Made by a program: the position numbers and the translations under genes. The notes under the pieces were generated by a model, which searched no databases, was not told the origin of the DNA, and saw nothing but the letters and a program-made list of their open reading frames with translations. A DNA stretch of 25,670 bases from assembly GCA_048213135.1 (NCBI GenBank), contig PS015095.1, forward strand, positions 64,048-89,717, read 5' to 3'. This stretch comes from Reclinomonas americana ATCC 50394 (lineage: Eukaryota > Jakobida > Jakobea > Jakobida). Of this stretch, positions 21,943 to 25,670 are shown piece by piece. Every line of letters begins with the position of its first letter. The first letter of the stretch is position 1.

Positions 21943-23248
21943 ATGCCGCGCAAGGGCAGCCCCACAGGAGCTGCAGGTGAACCTCTCTCCTTCCTTCCAG
22001 TATGCTCTTTCCCGCCCACTCTGCTCTCTCTCTCGATCTCCCTCACGCCACACACACGCTCTCCTCACACACGTGTGTGTGTGCCGCGGAATAAGTCGAC
22101 AAGTGTCTCCTCTGCTCGCCCGCATGCACACTCACTGACAGCGAGTGAGGCACGCGGATGAGTGGCACATCCACCAGCAGAGAGAGAGAGAGAGAGTGCG
22201 TGTGTGTGAGCCAGAAATGTCCCGGAAACAGACTCACACACCGCAGCGCTCCTCCTACGCTCTCCCTTCCTCTGTGGCACTGTTATGCACACGCAGTGAG
22301 ACGCATCTGCATGCGTGCTTGACGATTGTCAAGAACGGAACCTTCGGCCTCTTGTTCTCTCCGCATTCTGTTGTCCACTTGACTTTTGCTGCCACTCGCT
22401 CACACACGCGCGCGCGCACACACACACAGGTGCGGTCAAGTCAAAGGCGGTCTCTACTGGCGAAGAGGTACTTGCCTCTCTCTCGCTCTCTCATGTGTGC
22501 ATGTTGCAGTTTTATTTACTCATCTGCTGCCAGGCTGCTCGTGTGCGTCGCCGATTGGCGTTTGCACTCGGAAACGCCAGCGATGTTGCGTGTGTGTTTT
22601 GTTGTGCTCGGTTGCTCGGTTGGGAAGTCGGGCACTCGTCGAGGACTGACACTGTGTGCAGGTGGCCGCGGTGCTGTTTGAACTCGTGCGCAACGTGAGC
22701 GTGGCAGAGGTGGCGCCCCCATCGACACCGCTGGCTGAGGTCTCTTGCGTTTGATCCCACTCTTCATCTGTGCATGACTTGACTGACTGGTGGATTGGCA
22801 GACGGCGGCGGCGGCGACTGATGAGGCTGGTGGCAGCGGCTCGGGTTCGGCTGCTGCTGCTGCTGCTGCGGCCACTGCGCCGACGACGACGCCGGTGGCG
22901 TCGGTGATGGCGACGCGCGCGGCGATCTGTGAAGCAGCTTCGCGTGTGCATGCGCAGACACGGCAGATTGTGACGCTCCTGCGCGACAATGTGTTTGAGA
23001 GTGCGGGTGATTATGGCGATGAGGGCACGGGGGTGGTGGACAGTGAAGCGGTGCAGCGTGCCGACGGCGCCGAGGCTGGCGTGTTTTCGCGTCTGCTTGA
23101 GGGTTTCATCAACACCATGATGAAGCCGCTGATGAAGGAGGTGCGTGCGCGCGTGTCTGTTTGTCATCTCCTGTTCTGTGCGCACTCATCCAACCCCTTC
23201 GTTACCAGCTGTACGAGACCGACAGTCGGCAAGACAGCCAGCGGTCGA
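21943..23248 (+). CDS. Unrecognised protein, 3' end in gap
   Basis: Proposed exons 21943-21976, 22430-22467, 22534-22584, 22662-22739, 22802-23140 and 23209 into the gap at 23249; in phase throughout, at least 193 residues. The first exon is the weakest: it joins phase 1 to the exon at 22430 across a 453-nt intron, giving a Gly/Lys/Ser-rich N-terminus (MPRKGSPTGAAG). The supported core begins EEAARVRRRLAFALGNASD, then VAAVLFELVRNVSVAEV, an Ala-rich low-complexity linker (GSAAAAAAAA), helices ATRAAICEAASRVHAQTRQ and an acidic spacer, then LLEGFINTMMKPLMKE. It looks like a soluble, mostly helical protein. I recognise no family and give no function. The intron at 22585 starts GTTGCG. It converges on the minus-strand gene beyond the gap. 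Confidence 0.6.
22180..22197. repeat. GA dinucleotide repeat
   Basis: About eight GA units within the long first intron of the unrecognised plus-strand gene; a CA/CG dinucleotide tract follows at 22401-22428, just before the exon at 22430. Confidence 0.9.
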
Positions 23249-23737
23249 NNNNNNNNNNNNNNNNNNNNNNNNNNNNNNNNNNNNNNNNNNNNNNNNNNNN
23301 NNNNNNNNNNNNNNNNNNNNNNNNNNNNNNNNNNNNNNNNNNNNNNNNNNNNNNNNNNNNNNNNNNNNNNNNNNNNNNNNNNNNNNNNNNNNNNNNNNNN
23401 NNNNNNNNNNNNNNNNNNNNNNNNNNNNNNNNNNNNNNNNNNNNNNNNNNNNNNNNNNNNNNNNNNNNNNNNNNNNNNNNNNNNNNNNNNNNNNNNNNNN
23501 NNNNNNNNNNNNNNNNNNNNNNNNNNNNNNNNNNNNNNNNNNNNNNNNNNNNNNNNNNNNNNNNNNNNNNNNNNNNNNNNNNNNNNNNNNNNNNNNNNNN
23601 NNNNNNNNNNNNNNNNNNNNNNNNNNNNNNNNNNNNNNNNNNNNNNNNNNNNNNNNNNNNNNNNNNNNNNNNNNNNNNNNNNNNNNNNNNNNNNNNNNNN
23701 NNNNNNNNNNNNNNNNNNNNNNNNNNNNNNNNNNNNN
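23249..23737. other. Assembly gap (N) at a convergent gene pair
   Basis: 489 N hiding the 3' ends of both the plus-strand gene ending here and the minus-strand gene on the right. Confidence 0.95.
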
Positions 23738-23749
23738 TCGCCGACTCAC

Positions 23750-25611
23750 CAGCTCGAGTGCAAAACAAGGCACCCTCGCCACATTCGCTGGGTTCAAGCT
23801 TGCGGCGTCCAATCACCACAATAGCTCGGTTGGCCGCCTTCTGAGCGCCGGCGCCCGCCAGTCGCTTCTCTTGCGCCTTCTCCAACGCCGAAATCTGGTC
23901 GTAGCTGTCGACAATCTCCGTGTGCTTGCTCAGGTACTCGAGCGGTTCTTGTCGCTCCAACAAGTGCGCCAGCGTGGCGAACAGCACCTCCGGACTGCGC
24001 CAGTTCTTGCACAGCTTGAGTGAGACCCACAGCAGCTCCTCGTTGCGCACCGTCGTGTACTTGTACACGCCAGACAGAAAATCGGCAATCGCATGCTGAT
24101 ACACCAGGTCGTTCAGCATCTCGAAGAAGAAGTGGATCTGCGGATAGATGCGATCGCGCAGCGCCGNNNNNNNNNNNNNNNNNNNNNNNNNNNNNNNNNN
24201 NNNNNNNNNNNNNNNNNNNNNNNNNNNNNNNNNNNNNNNNNNNNNNNNNNNNNNNNNNNNNNNNNNNNNNNNNNNNNNNNNNNNNNNNNNNNNNNNNNNN
24301 NNNNNNNNNNNNNNNNNNNNNNNNNNNNNNNNNNNNNNNNNNNNNNNNNNNNNNNNNNNNNNNNNNNNNNNNNNNNNNNNNNNNNNNNNNNNNNNNNNNN
24401 NNNNNNNNNNNNNNNNNNNNNNNNNNNNNNNNNNNNNNNNNNNNNNNNNNNNNNNNNNNNNNNNNNNNNNNNNNNNNNNNNNNNNNNNNNNNNNNNNNNN
24501 NNNNNNNNNNNNNNNNNNNNNNNNNNNNNNNNNNNNNNNNNNNNNNNNNNNNNNNNNNNNNNNNNNNNNNNNNNNNNNNNNNNNNNNNNNNNNNNNNNNN
24601 NNNNNNNNNNNNNNNNNNNNNNNNNNNNNNNNNNNNNNNNNNNNNNNNNNNNNNNNNNNNNNNNNNNNNNNNNNNNNNNNNNNNNNNNNNNNNNNNNNNN
24701 NNNNNNNNNNNNNNNNNNNNNNNNNNNNNNNNNNNNNNNNNNNNNNNNNNNNNNNNNNNNNNNNNNNNNNNNNNNNNNNNNNNNNNNNNNNNNNNNNNNN
24801 NNNNNNNNNNNNNNNNNNNNNNNNNNNNNNNNNNNNNNNNNNNNNNNNNNNNNNNNNNNNNNNNNNNNNNNNNNNNNNNNNNNNNNNNNNNNNNNNNNNN
24901 NNNNNNNNNNNNNNNNNNNNNNNNNNNNNNNNNNNNNNNNNNNNNNNNNNNNNNNNNNNNNNNNNNNNNNNNNNNNNNNNNNNNNNNNNNNNNNNNNNNN
25001 NNNNNNNNNNNNNNNNNNNNNNNNNNNNNNNNNNNNNNNNNNNNNNNNNNGAGAGAGAGAGAGAGAGCATGCACTGAGCGGGTGCATGAAGGAAAAAGCA
25101 TCACTGAGGAGCGCGCTCACCACCACCGACATCATCACCACATGCTCCGGCATAGGTTCGCTATCGGGGGACAGCTGCTGCGCGGGTGGACGCTGCACAG
25201 GGAACCGACGTGGCAGCGCCGTGACGCGAATGACTTCCAGCGAAAGCGGCTCCACCAGCGCAAACTCAGGCTGTACACCGGGCCGTCGCACAAAGAGCAG
25301 CAGATGCGAGCCGAGACGTTGCAGACCAAACACAGTGACTGCCGTTGGCACAGTATCGTCTTTGTGTGAGCGGCACGAAAAGAAGAATGTGAATACATGA
25401 GGTGGAACACAGTGCGCAGGGTGGAAACAGAAAGAAGAGTGACAGGGTGCACACAAACACACAAACACGATCACAAACAGTGCGCGCACTGAAGACGAAC
25501 CACGTGGGCGGGGAAATGTCAGCTGGCGACTGGTGAGTACGCGACTCTCGGTCGGATCAATCTGCAGCACCGACATGAAGCCATTGGCCCACGCCATGTA
25601 CAACTTGTTGC
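23750..25611 (-). CDS. Unrecognised protein, fragments across a gap
   Basis: Minus-strand exons: 25611 down to about 25531-25541, 25359-25121, then an 884-N gap, then 24166-23750 (donor GTGAGTCGG after 23750), continuing into the next gap. The first fragments carry short beta-strand-like units (NKLYMAWANGFMSVLQI; PTAVTVFGLQRLGSHLLLFV; EFALVEPLSLEVIRV) that suggest propeller blades. The last is strongly helical (IHFFFEMLNDLVYQHAIADF, ELLWVSLKLCKNW, EVLFATLAHLLERQEPLEYL), ending KAQEKRLAGAGAQKAANRA. A propeller-plus-solenoid layout, as in many trafficking or scaffold proteins, is a guess. That all fragments are one gene is inferred from strand, phase and continuity only. The junction between the first two exons needs a poor donor (GTCGCC) to keep frame, so that boundary is unsure. 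Confidence 0.55.
24167..25050. other. Assembly gap (N)
   Basis: 884 N inside the minus-strand gene. The right edge is a GA repeat (25051-25067) lying in an intron, so the break again starts at a microsatellite. Confidence 0.95.
25051..25067. repeat. GA microsatellite at gap edge
   Basis: GA units running directly out of the N gap; on the minus strand this is a CT tract typical of introns in this contig. Confidence 0.9.
25360..25530 (-). other. Probable intron of the minus-strand gene
   Basis: Stretch between two minus-strand coding fragments, pyrimidine-rich on the minus strand, ending in an AAAG acceptor at 25360-25363. No other coding content seen. Confidence 0.45.
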
Positions 25612-25670
25612 CTGTGCGCCGTGACAGTGAGGGCGGGTGGGTGGACGGCGCCGCGAGACACGCGCTTCAA

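Noticed and set aside
22295-22360. Possible extra exon reading ETHLHACLTIVKNGTFG in the long intron of the unrecognised plus-strand gene
   Set aside because: No acceptor gives the right phase without hitting TGA, and there is no donor at its natural end. Skipping it gives a continuous frame.

Overview
This is a nuclear contig from an intron-dense, GC-rich unicellular eukaryote. The evidence is pervasive short spliceosomal introns (about 55-140 nt, all GT...AG), CT/GT/GA microsatellites inside introns, signal-peptide genes, a chromo-barrel MYST acetyltransferase and a Myb-repeat protein. A free-living protist fits best, perhaps amorphean; I cannot name the genus. Five assembly gaps (N runs) interrupt it, three of them inside genes. 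Gene models were built by joining reading frames across GT/AG pairs. Every complete multi-exon model sums to a whole number of codons.

Layout: (1) 268-8597 (+), a 2403-residue secreted protein of many fibronectin-III-like domains with a GPI-like or membrane tail. (2) 8822-9064 (+), a tiny membrane protein. (3) 9403-12007 (+), a bacterial-type trehalose synthase (TreS, GH13) in 13 exons. (4) 12051-14076 (+), a secreted beta-propeller-like protein starting 43 nt after the treS stop. (5) 14187-16069 (-), a KAT8/MOF-like histone acetyltransferase in 11 exons. (6) 16259-18733 (+), a Myb/SANT protein with at least eight tandem repeats, divergent from gene 5 across 189 bp. (7) 19222-21841 (+), an 18-exon glycerol-3-phosphate/DHAP acyltransferase-like membrane enzyme. 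(8) 21943 to the gap at 23249 (+), an unrecognised gene. (9) 23750-25611 (-), fragments of an unrecognised gene converging on gene 8. The genes look functionally unrelated; there is no operon logic, only compact packing.

The most interesting signal is in the splice sites. Of about 60 introns I could place, 19 start with the hexamer GTTGCG (usually GTTGCGY). None of those 19 has G as the last exon base (10 T, 5 A, 4 C). The other 41 start mostly GTGAG, GTGCG, GTAC or GTTCG, and 38 of them do have G at that position. The two classes are interspersed in seven of the window's genes and are fixed by conserved protein families (TreS, KAT8, acyltransferase). This looks like a second, non-canonical 5' splice-site class, possibly read by bulged U1 pairing or by a variant snRNA.
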